In this document: one piece after another, positions 18,198 through 27,555 of the stretch
Layout: every line of letters starts with the position of its first letter
Position numbering within the stretch: position 1 is the first letter of the stretch
NCBI RefSeq assembly: GCF_005222815.1
Contig: NZ_STGB01000001.1
Location: 1,116,001 to 1,180,000, forward strand
Direction of reading: 5' to 3'
Source: Roseomonas sp. AR75
Lineage (GTDB): Bacteria; Pseudomonadota; Alphaproteobacteria; Acetobacterales; Acetobacteraceae
Length of the DNA: 64,000 bases
Program-made: the position numbers and the translations under genes
Notes under the pieces: model-generated
Database searches by the model: none
Told to the model about the DNA's origin: nothing
What the model saw: only the letters and a program-made list of their open reading frames with translations

Positions 18198-19090
18198 CAG
18201 ACGCGCTCTATGTTGCGCGTGCCGAACAGGCCGTAGGGCTTGATCAGCAGGATCAGCACCAGCGCGTAGAAGGGGGCGATCTGGAACATGTTGCCCCAGT
18301 TCAGCCACTGGCTGTCCAGGTAGTGCGCCCAGTTCTCCAGCAGGCCGATGATCACCCCGCCAAGCACCGCGCCCAGGATCGAATCCAGCCCGCCCAGGAT
18401 CACCGCCGGAAACACCTTGATGCCGTAGAAGGAGAGCGCCGAGGAGACGCCGTTCACCACGCCCACCACCACGCCCGCGACCGAGGACACCACCGCCGAG
18501 ATCGCCCAGGACATGGCGAAGACCTTCGGCACGGAAACCCCGAGCGACTGCGCCACCTGCTGGTCGAAGGCGGTCGCCCGCATCGCCAGCCCGTGCTTCG
18601 AGCTGGTGAAGAACCAGGCGAAGCCGAGCATGATCAGCAGCGATATGGCGAGCGAGGCGAGGTAGACCGTCTGCACATCCAGCCCCAGCACCTGCACGCG
18701 CTCGGTGGCGAAGATCGGCGGGAAGGGCTTGGCGAAGACGCCGAAGATCCACTTCATCAGCGCCTGGAAGAAGATCCCGAGGCCGATCGTCGCCATGATC
18801 ACGCTGATCACGGGCTCCCCGATCAGCGGCCGCAGCACGACCACCTGCAGTACCAGGCCGAAGACGGTCATGAAGGCCAGCGTGAACAGGAAGCCCATCC
18901 AGAAGGGCAGTTGCCACTCCGTCAGGAACCACCAGCACACCCAGGCGCCGACCAGCAGGAACTCGCCCTGCGCGAAGTTCACCACCTGGGACGCCTTGTA
19001 GATCAGCACGAAGCTCATCGCGACGACGCCATACAGCGCGCCGACGATCAGGCCATTCAGCGTTAGCTGGAAGAGCAGCGTGAGGTCCAT
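18197..19090 (-). CDS. Liv-type ABC transporter permease (LivH type)
   Basis: A 297-aa inner-membrane permease. The N-terminal LNGLIVGALYGVVAMSFVLIY and the following VVNFAQGEF motif near residues 35-45 are the LivH family signature; about eight hydrophobic spans follow. It is nine bases downstream of the CoA-ligase gene and one base overlaps with the LivM-type gene, so the complex is co-translated. Confidence 0.92.
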   Translation of the reverse strand: MDLTLLFQLTLNGLIVGALYGVVAMSFVLIYKASQVVNFAQGEFLLVGAWVCWWFLTEWQLPFWMGFLFTLAFMTVFGLVLQVVVLRPLIGEPVISVIMATIGLGIFFQALMKWIFGVFAKPFPPIFATERVQVLGLDVQTVYLASLAISLLIMLGFAWFFTSSKHGLAMRATAFDQQVAQSLGVSVPKVFAMSWAISAVVSSVAGVVVGVVNGVSSALSFYGIKVFPAVILGGLDSILGAVLGGVIIGLLENWAHYLDSQWLNWGNMFQIAPFYALVLILLIKPYGLFGTRNIERV

Positions 19091-19099
19091 CGTCTCGTC

Positions 19100-21004
19100 C
19101 TACTCCGCCGCCATCGCCGCGCGCGCCGTGCCGAGCCGCACCACGTCCAGCGTCGTGCGGATGCGCTGTTTCGTACCGTCCTGGAACGCGATCGTGGTGT
19201 CCACGGGGATCGCGGCATCGCCGCGGTAGATCGCGCTGATGATGTCGCCGTATTTCTGCGCGATGACGCCGCGCCGCACCTTGCGGGTGCGCGTCAGCTC
19301 CTCGTCGTCGGCGTCCAGCTCCTTGTAGAGCAGCACGAAGTCGCGCAGCTGCTGCGCAGGCGGCAAGGTGGCGTTGACCTTCTCCACCTCCGCCCGCAGC
19401 AGGTCGAGCACCTGCGGCTTTGCCGAAAGGTCGGAATAGGTGGTGAAGGCAATGCGGTGGCGCTCCGCCCATTTCGACACGATGGGGAAGCGGATGCAGA
19501 TCATCGCCGCCAGGTGCGGCTGGCTGGCGCCAAGCACCACGGCTTCGGCGACGTAGGGGCTGAACTTCAGCTTGTTCTCGATGTATTGGGGGCTGAAGCG
19601 CGTGCCGGTGCTGGTCTCCGCGATGTCCTTGATGCGGTCGATCACCACCAGCCGCCCGGTCGGCGCGATGAAGCCGGCATCGCCGGTGTGCAGCCATCCC
19701 TCCCGCAGGTCGGGATTGTCGTTCACGCCGAGATAGCCGCTGAACATGTTGGGGTGGCGCGTCACGATCTCGCCCACGCCATTCGCGTCCGGCCGGTCGA
19801 TGCGCAGCTCGATCGTCTCGTCGAACACCACGCCGACGCTGTCGAAATCCACCTCCTTCGCCCGGTGGAGCGTGTAGGCGCCGAGCAGCTCGGTCTGGCC
19901 GTAGAGCTGCCGGAGCGGAACGCCCATGGCCTGGAAGAAGCGGAAGGTGTCGGGTCCCAGCGCCGCGCCACCGGTCGCCGCCGAGGTGAGGTTGGAGAAT
20001 CCGAGGCGGTCGCGCAGCGCGCGGAACAGCAGCGCGTCCGCCGCGCCGGAGCGCTGCCCCTTGTCCACCGCCTCCAGGCCCATCCTCATGCCGAGGTCGA
20101 ACATGCGGCGCTTGAAGGCGGAGGCGTCCATCACCTTTGCGCGCACCTCGGCCGCCAGCGCTTCCCAGACGCGCGGCGCGAACAGGACAAAGGTCGGCCC
20201 TATCTCGCGGAAATCGGCCATCATCGTCTCGGGTTCCTCGACGAAGTTGACCTTCATGCGGCTGATCAGGCCCCAGCCCAGCACGTAGATCTGCTCCATG
20301 ATCCAGGGCAATGGCAGCACCGAGACGTATTCGTCCCGCGGCCCCTTCGGATCGGCGGACAGGTACGACCGGCAATGCCGGATCAGCGCGCCGCCGGTCA
20401 GCATCGCGAGCTTCGGCCGCGCCGTCGTGCCGGAGGTGGTGCAGAGGATCGCGATCTCCTCGCCCTGCGTCGCAGCCACCATCTCCTCGTAGAGCCGCGG
20501 CTGCTCCAGGTTCAGATCCAGGCCGGAGCGGATCAGCGCCTCCAGCGGGACAAGGCGCGGATCGTCGTATTTCCGCATGCCGCGGGGATCGGCGTAGACA
20601 ATGTATTCCAGCGTCTTCACGCGGTCGGAGACGTTGAGCAGCTTGTCCACCTGCTCCTCATCCTCCGCCAGCACGATGCGCGCGCCGGCGTATTCCAGCA
20701 GGTAGGCGACCTCGTCATCCAGCGCGTCGCGGTAGATGCCGAGGGAGCGCGCGCCCAGCGCATGCGCCGCGATCTCCCCCATTACCCATTCCGGCCGGTT
20801 GTCGCCGATCAGCCCGACAACGTCGCCGGCGCCGATGCCAAGGCGCTTCATGCCCAACGCAATGGCCCTCGTGCGTTCCTGGTAGTCGGCCCAGGTCAGG
20901 CTGCGCCAGATGCCGAACTGCTTCTCGCGCAGCGCGATCTCGTTCCCGTGCCGCGCGGCGTTGTGCGCCAGCAGCTTCGGCAGCGTGTCGAGGCCGGTCG
21001 TCAC
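19100..21004 (-). CDS. AMP-dependent long-chain-type acyl-CoA synthetase
   Basis: A 634-aa ANL-family ligase of the long-chain (FadD15/FAA) type. The P-loop reads TTSGTTARPKLAML, with Ala replacing the usual Gly after TT; QLYGQTE and GWLHTGDAGF are the adenylate and hinge motifs. The C-terminal catalytic region reads LTRTRKVRRG, as in this subfamily. It starts at GTG 21004, overlapping the LivG-type stop by four bases (GTGA). Its place between LivG and LivH genes suggests that imported acid is converted directly to its CoA ester. Substrate unknown. Confidence 0.87.
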   Translation of the reverse strand: MTTGLDTLPKLLAHNAARHGNEIALREKQFGIWRSLTWADYQERTRAIALGMKRLGIGAGDVVGLIGDNRPEWVMGEIAAHALGARSLGIYRDALDDEVAYLLEYAGARIVLAEDEEQVDKLLNVSDRVKTLEYIVYADPRGMRKYDDPRLVPLEALIRSGLDLNLEQPRLYEEMVAATQGEEIAILCTTSGTTARPKLAMLTGGALIRHCRSYLSADPKGPRDEYVSVLPLPWIMEQIYVLGWGLISRMKVNFVEEPETMMADFREIGPTFVLFAPRVWEALAAEVRAKVMDASAFKRRMFDLGMRMGLEAVDKGQRSGAADALLFRALRDRLGFSNLTSAATGGAALGPDTFRFFQAMGVPLRQLYGQTELLGAYTLHRAKEVDFDSVGVVFDETIELRIDRPDANGVGEIVTRHPNMFSGYLGVNDNPDLREGWLHTGDAGFIAPTGRLVVIDRIKDIAETSTGTRFSPQYIENKLKFSPYVAEAVVLGASQPHLAAMICIRFPIVSKWAERHRIAFTTYSDLSAKPQVLDLLRAEVEKVNATLPPAQQLRDFVLLYKELDADDEELTRTRKVRRGVIAQKYGDIISAIYRGDAAIPVDTTIAFQDGTKQRIRTTLDVVRLGTARAAMAAE

Positions 21005-21810
21005 GCCACCTCCTCGGCCGGCTGGGTGACCTCATCCGCCTCGCCGAGATAGGCGCGCCGCACATGCGGATCGGCCAGCACCTCCTCCGGCTGTCCTTCC
21101 GCGATCTTCCTGCCGAAATCGAGCACCATGACGCGGTGGGAGATGTCCATCACCACGCCCATGTCGTGCTCGATCATCAGCACCGTCATGCCCCATTCCT
21201 CGTTGAGGTCGACGATGAAGCGGGCCATGTCCTCCTTCTCCTCGAGGTTCATGCCGGCCATCGGTTCGTCCAGCAGGATCAGCTTGGGCTTCAGCGCGAC
21301 GGCACGCGCAAGCTCCACGCGCTTGCGCAATCCGTACGGAAGCGTGCCGGCCTGCGCCTTGCGCACATGCTGGATCTCCAGGAAGTCGATGATCTCCTCG
21401 ACCTCGCGCCGGTGATCCAACTCCTCCTTCTGCGCGCCACCGATCCAATAGAGCATGCCGCGCAGGAAGCCCGCCTTCAGCAGGTGGTGGCGGCCGACCA
21501 TGATGTTGTCGAGCACGCTCATGTGGCCGAACAGCGCCAGGTTCTGGAAGGTGCGGCCGATGCCGAGGCCGGCGCGGCGGTTCGGCCCCAGCCGCGTGAT
21601 GTCCTGCCCCTCGAACTGCACGCGTCCCTCGGTCGGGCGGTAGCGGCCGGAAACGCAGTTGACCATCGAGGTCTTACCCGCGCCGTTGGGCCCGATGATC
21701 GAGAAGATCTCGCCGCGGTTCACGGAGAAGGAAACGTCGGTCAGCGCCCGCACGCCGCCGAAGCGAAGGCTGACCTTGTCGGCTGCGAGGACCGGCGCCG
21801 CTTCCGCCAC
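21001..21810 (-). CDS. Liv-type ABC transporter ATP-binding protein (LivG type)
   Basis: A 269-aa ATPase, apparently the first gene of the transporter operon. Walker A is GPNGAGKTS, the signature region reads LPYGLRKRVELARAV and Walker B LILLDEPMAGMN, which with the inserted segment around residues 110-135 marks LivG. GTG 21810 is preceded by AGGGAG at nine bases. The 79 bp upstream, to the glycerophosphodiesterase stop at 21890, should hold the operon promoter; no clear -35/-10 was recognised. Confidence 0.92.
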   Translation of the reverse strand: MAEAAPVLAADKVSLRFGGVRALTDVSFSVNRGEIFSIIGPNGAGKTSMVNCVSGRYRPTEGRVQFEGQDITRLGPNRRAGLGIGRTFQNLALFGHMSVLDNIMVGRHHLLKAGFLRGMLYWIGGAQKEELDHRREVEEIIDFLEIQHVRKAQAGTLPYGLRKRVELARAVALKPKLILLDEPMAGMNLEEKEDMARFIVDLNEEWGMTVLMIEHDMGVVMDISHRVMVLDFGRKIAEGQPEEVLADPHVRRAYLGEADEVTQPAEEVA

Positions 21811-21889
21811 GCGGACGTGCTCCCTGTCGTAACGTTATCGTCTTGTCGGCAAGTCTAGCGGCGGCGGCGCGCGGCCCGCAACGGGCCGT

Positions 21890-22627
21890 TCAGCCCCGCA
21901 GGCGGATGGCAAGCGGCGGATCGTCGGTGGCGAAGATGTCGACGCCGAGCTCGATCGTTCGCCGGATCGAGGCGGCATGATTGGCGCCCCAGGTGCCGAC
22001 CCCGAGGCCTGCCTCCCGGAAGCGCGCGATCATCGGGGCGTTCAGAACGCCGGTGGTCAGGCCGATCTCGGCCACGCGGATCCGCTGCGCCACGGCGATC
22101 ACGCCTTCCAACCCGATATCCATGAGGGTCGGGACCTCGACCAGCCAGGCGACGCCGGCGAGGCCACCGGCAGCCTGCGCTTCGGCCATGGTGTCGGCGT
22201 TGAAGCCGATGATCCAGCTCCGCTGCCGCTGGCCTGCCGTGTCGAGCCGCGCCAGGGTGCGCGGGACGATCCCGGGATAAGGTCGCCGGGCCGCGTCCGA
22301 CTTGATCTCGATGCGCGGGGCAACGGCGCTCGGCGCCAGGATGGCCAGGTATTCAGCAAGGGTGGGCGGCGCCTCGCCGCCGGTGCCGCGCACCCGCACC
22401 GCCTGCAGTTCGGCGGCGGTGCGGGCGACCACCGGGCCACTGGCATCGGTGGTGCGGTCGAGCGTTGCGTCGTGCATCACCACCACCTCGCCATCGGCGG
22501 TGAGGTGGACGTCGCATTCCGCCTGCTCCACCGCCAGCCGGGCGGTCTCGCGGAAGGCCGTGGCACTGTTCTCGGGCCAGAGGAACAGGCCGCCGCGATG
22601 GGCGGCAATCAGGGGGCGTTGGCTCAT
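21890..22627 (-). CDS. Glycerophosphodiester phosphodiesterase family protein
   Basis: A 245-aa cytoplasmic GDPD. The catalytic core is visible: AHRGGLFLWPENSATAF near residues 9-25 (HRG and PEN), ECDVHLTADGEVVVMHD near 37-53 (metal ligands E, D and the second catalytic His), and IEIKSD later. The enzyme would hydrolyse glycerophosphodiesters to glycerol-3-phosphate and an alcohol. No signal peptide, so an intracellular role. ATG 22627 gives the family N-terminus. It is divergent from the small gene at 22731. Confidence 0.9.
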   Translation of the reverse strand: MSQRPLIAAHRGGLFLWPENSATAFRETARLAVEQAECDVHLTADGEVVVMHDATLDRTTDASGPVVARTAAELQAVRVRGTGGEAPPTLAEYLAILAPSAVAPRIEIKSDAARRPYPGIVPRTLARLDTAGQRQRSWIIGFNADTMAEAQAAGGLAGVAWLVEVPTLMDIGLEGVIAVAQRIRVAEIGLTTGVLNAPMIARFREAGLGVGTWGANHAASIRRTIELGVDIFATDDPPLAIRLRG

Positions 22628-22730
22628 GGGCGCATCCTGGCGCGGCGTCGGCGCCGAATCCAGGCGGGGCGGTTTCGATGTGGCTGCCGCCCGGCCTATA
22701 GTCCGGGGGAAGCGACGTTCCGGAGGGCGC

Positions 22731-23030
22731 ATGACCCTGCACCTGGTTGTCCATCGTCCCGCTGCCGAGGGCGAGGCCGCGGAGGCCGAACGGGCCGCCT
22801 TGCAAGAGGCCGTGTGGGAAGTGGCCGATTCGCATTGGGCACCGGCCGAAGGGGCGCTCCTGGTCTCCTGCGACCTGTCGGCGGCTTATCTGGTCTCGCA
22901 TTTCCGCGGCGGCATGGCACGCCGGGGCCACAAGGAGCCGGGCCTGCTGATGGTGGTCCCGATGAATGCCGAGAGCGCCTGGCTCGGCCTCCCGGAGGAT
23001 GGCGAGGAGTGGGTGCGCGGCGCCCTGTGA
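22731..23030 (+). CDS. Small hypothetical protein
   Basis: A 99-aa soluble protein of unknown family, acidic, with conserved-looking elements such as SCDLSAAYLVSHFRGGMARRG in its middle. ATG 22731 is preceded by GGAGGG. It is divergent from the GDPD gene and convergent with the Dpp ATPase gene (14-bp gap). No function is proposed. Confidence 0.6.
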   Translation: MTLHLVVHRPAAEGEAAEAERAALQEAVWEVADSHWAPAEGALLVSCDLSAAYLVSHFRGGMARRGHKEPGLLMVVPMNAESAWLGLPEDGEEWVRGAL

Positions 23031-23044
23031 GGCGCCCGCGCCCC

Positions 23045-24016
23045 TCAGCCGTGCAGGTGGCAGGCCACCCCGCCCTGCCCTTCCCCCGGTGCGATCGTCC
23101 AGCGCGGCAGGGTGGTTGAGCAGACTGGCATCGCCTGCGGGCAACGCGGGTGAAAGGGGCAGCCGGGCGGTGGGTTCGCGGCCGAGGGGATCTCGCCGAT
23201 GATGCGCGGCAGTTCCGCCCGCCGCGCTGGATCGGGCAGCGGCGAGGCATCGCGCAGGATGCGGGCATAGGGGTGCATCGGATCGGCCAGGACACGGCCG
23301 GCCGGCCCTTCCTCCACGATGCGGCCGAGATACATCACGGCCACGCGGTCGCAGAACCAGCGGATCACCGAGAGGTCGTGGCTGACGAAGAGGAAGGCGA
23401 GCCCGCGGCGCTGCCGCAACTCCTTCATCAGCAGCAGCACCTGCGCCTGCACGGAGACGTCGAGCGCCGAGACCGGCTCGTCGGCGATGATCAGCTCGGG
23501 CTCCACGGTCAGGGCACGCGCGATGCCGATGCGCTGGCGCTGGCCGCCGCTGAACTCGTGCGGGAACCGCTCGAGCGCCGCGGGCGGCAACCCGACCTCC
23601 TCGAGCAGCGCGCCGGCGCGGCGGCGCGCCTCCGCGCCTTCGGCAATGCCGTGCACGCGCATCGGCTCCATCAGTGCGGAGCCGATGGATTGCCGCGGGT
23701 CCAGCGAGGAATAGGGGTCCTGGAAGACGATCTGCATGCGCCGGCGGAAATTCTTGAGTGCCGCGCCATTGGCCGCCCGGAAATCCTCGCCGCGATAGAG
23801 CACGCGCCCCGCGTCGGGCTCGATCAATCGCAGCAGGGCGCGCGCGACGGTGGATTTGCCGCAGCCGGATTCTCCCACCAAGCCGAAGGCCTCGCCCTCG
23901 CCGATGGTGAAGGAGACATCCTCCACAGCGCGCACGGTGACGGTCTTCGGCTTCGGAAACCCCTTCTTCGTGACGAAGTGCTTGCGCAGCCCTTCAACCT
24001 GCAGGACCGCGCTCAT
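23045..24016 (-). CDS. Dipeptide/oligopeptide-type ABC transporter ATP-binding protein (DppF type)
   Basis: A 323-aa ATPase. Walker [10 protein letters not shown], signature FSGGQRQR and Walker [13 protein letters not shown] are intact, and the C-terminal oligopeptide-transporter domain has the [14 protein letters not shown] cysteine motif found in DppD/F. ATG 24016 overlaps the stop of the DppC-type gene by four bases. It is the last gene of the long minus-strand operon; its partner DppD-type ATPase is about 7 kb upstream in the same operon at 31021. Confidence 0.92.
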   Translation of the reverse strand: MSAVLQVEGLRKHFVTKKGFPKPKTVTVRAVEDVSFTIGEGEAFGLVGESGCGKSTVARALLRLIEPDAGRVLYRGEDFRAANGAALKNFRRRMQIVFQDPYSSLDPRQSIGSALMEPMRVHGIAEGAEARRRAGALLEEVGLPPAALERFPHEFSGGQRQRIGIARALTVEPELIIADEPVSALDVSVQAQVLLLMKELRQRRGLAFLFVSHDLSVIRWFCDRVAVMYLGRIVEEGPAGRVLADPMHPYARILRDASPLPDPARRAELPRIIGEIPSAANPPPGCPFHPRCPQAMPVCSTTLPRWTIAPGEGQGGVACHLHG

Positions 24017-24909
24017 TCGTTGCGCAACTTTGGATCGGTGGCGTCGCGCAGCCCGTCGCCGACCATGTTGAGGCCAAGGACCAGCAGCAGGATCGCGATG
24101 CCCGGAAACACGGCGAGCCAAGGCGCGTCGAGGATGTTCTCGAAGCCGTCGCGGGTCATGCCGCCCCATGTCGGCGTCGGCGGCTTCACGCCGAGGCCGA
24201 TGAAGGAGAGCGAGGCCTCCACCCGCACCGCCGTCGCCAGCCAGAGCGTCGCCATCACCATCACCTCCGAGGTGATGTTGGGCAGGATGTGGCGGAAGAT
24301 GATGCGGGTGTGGCTGTAGCCCAGCGCGCGCCCGGCCTCGACGAAGGCGCGTTCCTTCAAGGCGAGCGTCGGGGCGCGCGCGATGCGCGCGAAGGGCGCG
24401 ATGGCGGTCAGCGCGATGGCGACGATCAGGTTCACGAGGTCCGGCCCGAGCAGGGCCACAACGATCAGGCCGAGGATGAGCGAGGGGAAGGACAGGAGCA
24501 CGTCCATCACCTGCATCACGAACAGGTCGAAGCGCCCGCCGATATAGCCGGAGACCATGCCTATGGCGCCCCCGATGACCATCGCCGCCAGGATCGCCGA
24601 GAGCGAGACGCTGAGCGAGATGCGCGCGCCCCAGAGCAGGCGGGAGAGGATGTCGCGGCCGAACTGGTCGGTGCCGAGAAGGTAATCCCCGCCCGGCGGC
24701 TGCAGGCGGTTGATGATGTCCTGGTCTGCCGGGTCGTATGGCGAGATCCACGGCGCCAGCACGGCACCCGCCAGGATCAGCAGGCAGATCAGCGCGCCGA
24801 TCATCGTCGTGGGATTGCTGCGCGCCTTGCCCAGCGCGCGCTTCCAGGGGGATGGCGGCGGTGGCGCGACCTCGGCTGCCACCAGCGGATCGTCGGAGAC
24901 GGCACTCAT
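24013..24909 (-). CDS. Dipeptide-type ABC transporter permease (DppC type)
   Basis: A 298-aa inner-membrane permease. The N-terminal helix is followed by the DppC/OppC signature HxLGTDxxGRD-like segment [20 protein letters not shown] near residues 77-96, and the EAA loop [20 protein letters not shown] near 193-212. It overlaps the DppB-type gene upstream by four bases (ATGA) and forms the channel with it. Confidence 0.92.
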   Translation of the reverse strand: MSAVSDDPLVAAEVAPPPPSPWKRALGKARSNPTTMIGALICLLILAGAVLAPWISPYDPADQDIINRLQPPGGDYLLGTDQFGRDILSRLLWGARISLSVSLSAILAAMVIGGAIGMVSGYIGGRFDLFVMQVMDVLLSFPSLILGLIVVALLGPDLVNLIVAIALTAIAPFARIARAPTLALKERAFVEAGRALGYSHTRIIFRHILPNITSEVMVMATLWLATAVRVEASLSFIGLGVKPPTPTWGGMTRDGFENILDAPWLAVFPGIAILLLVLGLNMVGDGLRDATDPKLRNE

Positions 24910-25847
24910 GCCGCCTGAACCCGCGGATCGAGCACGCCGTAGAGCAGGTCGGTCACGGCGTTCACCACGACGATGAGGAAGCAGTAGATCACCATCAGCC
25001 CCTGCAGCATCGTGTAGTCCCGCTGATTCAGCGCGCCAACGATGATCTTGCCGAGGCCAGGGCGGTTGAACACGATCTCGGTCAGCACCGAATTGCCGAG
25101 GAGTATGCCGACATAGAGGCCGACGACGGTCACGATCGGAAGCGAGGCATTGCGCAGGCCATGCACCCAGACCACGCGCCGCCAGGGCACGCCCTTGGCG
25201 CGCGCCGTGCGGATGTAGTCTTCCGACAGGGAGGCCAGCATGGCGCTGCGTGTCACCCGCGTGATGTAGGCCGCCATGATCAGGCCGAGCGTGACAGTGG
25301 GCAGCACCAGCTTGTGCAGCCGGTCCGGCAGGTCATCGAGGTTGGCCGAACCGATCACGGGGAACAGCCGCCAGTGCAGCGAGAACAGCAGCAGCGCGAA
25401 GATGCCGCTGACGAAGACCGGGAAGGACAGGCCGAACAGCGACAGGATGCGCGCCGCCACATCCACCGCGCGATTGCGGTGCAACGCCGCCCAGATGCCG
25501 AGCGGCACGCCGGTGGCGACGCCGAAGATCATCGACGCGACCGTCAGGTCGATGGTGTGCGGCAGCACGGCCGCCACCTCGTCCAGCACCGGGCGGCCAG
25601 TCACCAGGGACGTACCGAAATCGCCCGTCAGTGCGTTGCCGATGAAGCTCACATACTGCTCCCACAGCGGCCGGTCGAGGCCCAGCCGCTGCCGCAGCGC
25701 CGCCGCGGCCTCGGGCGTCGCCTGGTCGCCCAGGATGACCAGCGCCGGGTCGCCAGGGACGATGCGGACGATCACGAAGACGAGCGTCAGCACCGCCAGC
25801 AGCGTCGGCACGGCGGCCAGAAGCCGCCGTACGAAGAAGAAGAACAT
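24906..25847 (-). CDS. Dipeptide-type ABC transporter permease (DppB type)
   Basis: A 313-aa permease with the family N-terminus (FFFVRRLLAAVPTLLAVLTL), the conserved VPGDPA near residues 30-35, and about six spans. The EAA-loop region reads RTARAKGVPWRRVVWVHGLR. ATG 25847 begins the three-gene block B-C-F. A hairpin-rich 154-bp gap separates it from the binding-protein gene upstream. Confidence 0.92.
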   Translation of the reverse strand: MFFFFVRRLLAAVPTLLAVLTLVFVIVRIVPGDPALVILGDQATPEAAAALRQRLGLDRPLWEQYVSFIGNALTGDFGTSLVTGRPVLDEVAAVLPHTIDLTVASMIFGVATGVPLGIWAALHRNRAVDVAARILSLFGLSFPVFVSGIFALLLFSLHWRLFPVIGSANLDDLPDRLHKLVLPTVTLGLIMAAYITRVTRSAMLASLSEDYIRTARAKGVPWRRVVWVHGLRNASLPIVTVVGLYVGILLGNSVLTEIVFNRPGLGKIIVGALNQRDYTMLQGLMVIYCFLIVVVNAVTDLLYGVLDPRVQAA

Positions 25848-25860
25848 CAGTCTTGCATGC

Positions 25861-25884
25861 GCATCGACGCCAAGGCGTCGATGC
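25861..25884 (-). repeat. Inverted repeat in the binding-protein/DppB spacer
   Basis: GCATCGACGCC (25861-25871) and GGCGTCGATGC (25874-25884) form a perfect 11-bp inverted repeat. Further GC-rich palindromic stretches follow to about 25980. No T-tract is seen. The position, right after the binding-protein gene in transcription order, suggests an mRNA-stabilising element that raises binding-protein expression relative to the permeases. Confidence 0.75.
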
Positions 25885-26001
25885 CCTCAAGCGCCGGCGC
25901 GCGCCGCCGCGCGCTTGGCTCGCCGCATGCGCGGCGGGCCGCGTTCGCGACCTCGGCCCGCAACGCGGGTCGCGTGGCATTCGCCTTGCCAGAACGCATG
26001 C

Positions 26002-27555
26002 TCAGCGCAGCCGCGACTGCTCGGTGATGAGCGGCCCCAACGACATGGAGCCGTTCAGCTCGTAGCCGTAGTCCACGTTGTTGCGCCGGGCGAAGACCAG
26101 CAGGGTCTCGATCAGCGGCACGCCGCAGACATTCTGCACAAGGATCTTCTGCGCTTCCGCCCAGAGGCGGCGCTGCTCGTTGATGTCGGTGCTGACGCGC
26201 GCCGCGTCGATCTGCCGGTCGGCCTGGTTGCAGTGCGAGAAGTTCGTCACTGCGGTCGGCGTGCCGACAATGGACCGGCCGTGGAAGAACTGCGTCAGGT
26301 AGATGTCCGCCACAGGGAAGCGGGCCGCGGAGTAGTAGACCAGCGGCGAGAGGTCCTGTCGGATCTGCTGGTGGAAGGTGGCATGCTCCACCACCTGCAG
26401 GTCCAGGGTGATGCCGGCGCGGCGCAGCTGCTGCTGCACCACCTGCATCATGTTCAGCATCTCCGGCAGCTGCGTGTGGATCACGCGGATGGTGATGCCG
26501 TTGGGATGCCCGGCCTCCGCCAGAAGCTGGCGGGTGCGGGCTGCGTCGGGCTGCAGCAGCGGCACATCGGCGGTGAAGCCGAGATAGCCGCGCGGTACCA
26601 CGCTCTGTGCCTCCCGCGCCACGTCCTGGCCGCGATAGCGCACCAGCTCCGCCCGGTTCACCGCATGCGCCAGCGCCTGGCGGACACGGATGTCATTGAA
26701 GGGCGGCGTGGTGGTGTTGAGATGGAGCACCGCAAGCTCGCCCGGCTCGAACACGTCCACGGTGGTGTTCGGCACCTGCCGCGTGCGGTTGATCCAGGTC
26801 TGGTCGGCACGGCCGTAATTCACGTCGAGCTCGCGATTCTGATAGGCCAGGTCGCGCGAGGCATCGGAGGGAATGAAGCGGTAGCTGATCCTGCCGATCT
26901 GCGGCGCGCCGCGGAAATACTGGGCATGCGCCGTCAGCTCCGCGCTCTGGTTCGGCGTCACGCGCTCCAGCGCGAAGGGGCCGGTGCCGATCGGCGAGCG
27001 GACGAAGTCGGCGCCGCGCTGCTCGACGGCGCGGCGGGAGACGATGTAGCCGCCGGAATAGTTGGTGACGATGCCGAGCAGGCTCGGCACGTTCTCCCGC
27101 AGGCGGATGCGCACCGTGTAGGGATCCACCGCCTCCACCGCCTCGAAGGCGCGGAAATCGGCGGAGAAGGCGGAGGTCGCGGCCGTGCCGGCCTTGCGCA
27201 GGCTGAAGACGACGTCATCCGCCGTCAGCTCGCCGAAGCCGCCATGGAACTGCACGCCGCGGCGCAGGTGGAAGGTCCAGGTCCGGCCATCCGGGCTGCT
27301 CTCCCAGCGCTCCGCCAGATCGGGCTCGATCTGGGCGGGATCGATGGAGCCGGGCTTGAAGCGCACCAGGCCGTTGAACATCCAGGCCACGACGACACGG
27401 TCGATGGTGGAGACAGCGAAATGCGGGTCGAGCCGCCCGACATCCTGCGCGGCCATGCCGACGCGCAGGGTCGGCGCGGTCTGCGCCGCAGCCGTCGCGG
27501 TTCCCGCCAGGGCCAGCGCGGTGCCGAGCAGTGCCGCGCGCAATGTCTTGATCAT
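26002..27555 (-). CDS. Peptide-type ABC transporter substrate-binding protein (SBP_bac_5)
   Basis: A 517-aa periplasmic binding protein of the DppA/OppA family. A signal peptide covers residues 1-25 (ending ATAAAQ). The body has the family block TADDVVFSLRKA near 111-122 and the C-lobe segment FNDIRVRQALAHAVNRAELV. ATG 27555 overlaps the upstream oxidase stop by four bases (ATGA). It is clearly paralogous to the divergent protein at 35923-37431 (shared SYR/ELRFI, FxPGELxxxxxNT and ARFPVAD segments). The ligand may be the amine substrate of the neighbouring oxidoreductases. Confidence 0.9.
   Translation of the reverse strand: MIKTLRAALLGTALALAGTATAAAQTAPTLRVGMAAQDVGRLDPHFAVSTIDRVVVAWMFNGLVRFKPGSIDPAQIEPDLAERWESSPDGRTWTFHLRRGVQFHGGFGELTADDVVFSLRKAGTAATSAFSADFRAFEAVEAVDPYTVRIRLRENVPSLLGIVTNYSGGYIVSRRAVEQRGADFVRSPIGTGPFALERVTPNQSAELTAHAQYFRGAPQIGRISYRFIPSDASRDLAYQNRELDVNYGRADQTWINRTRQVPNTTVDVFEPGELAVLHLNTTTPPFNDIRVRQALAHAVNRAELVRYRGQDVAREAQSVVPRGYLGFTADVPLLQPDAARTRQLLAEAGHPNGITIRVIHTQLPEMLNMMQVVQQQLRRAGITLDLQVVEHATFHQQIRQDLSPLVYYSAARFPVADIYLTQFFHGRSIVGTPTAVTNFSHCNQADRQIDAARVSTDINEQRRLWAEAQKILVQNVCGVPLIETLLVFARRNNVDYGYELNGSMSLGPLITEQSRLR

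Noticed and set aside
17124..20375. A 1083-codon frame that would fuse the LivM-type permease to a long N-terminal extension
   Set aside because: The extension lies in another frame of the ligase and LivH genes, is low-complexity, and the LivM family start at 18197 is coupled to the LivH stop.
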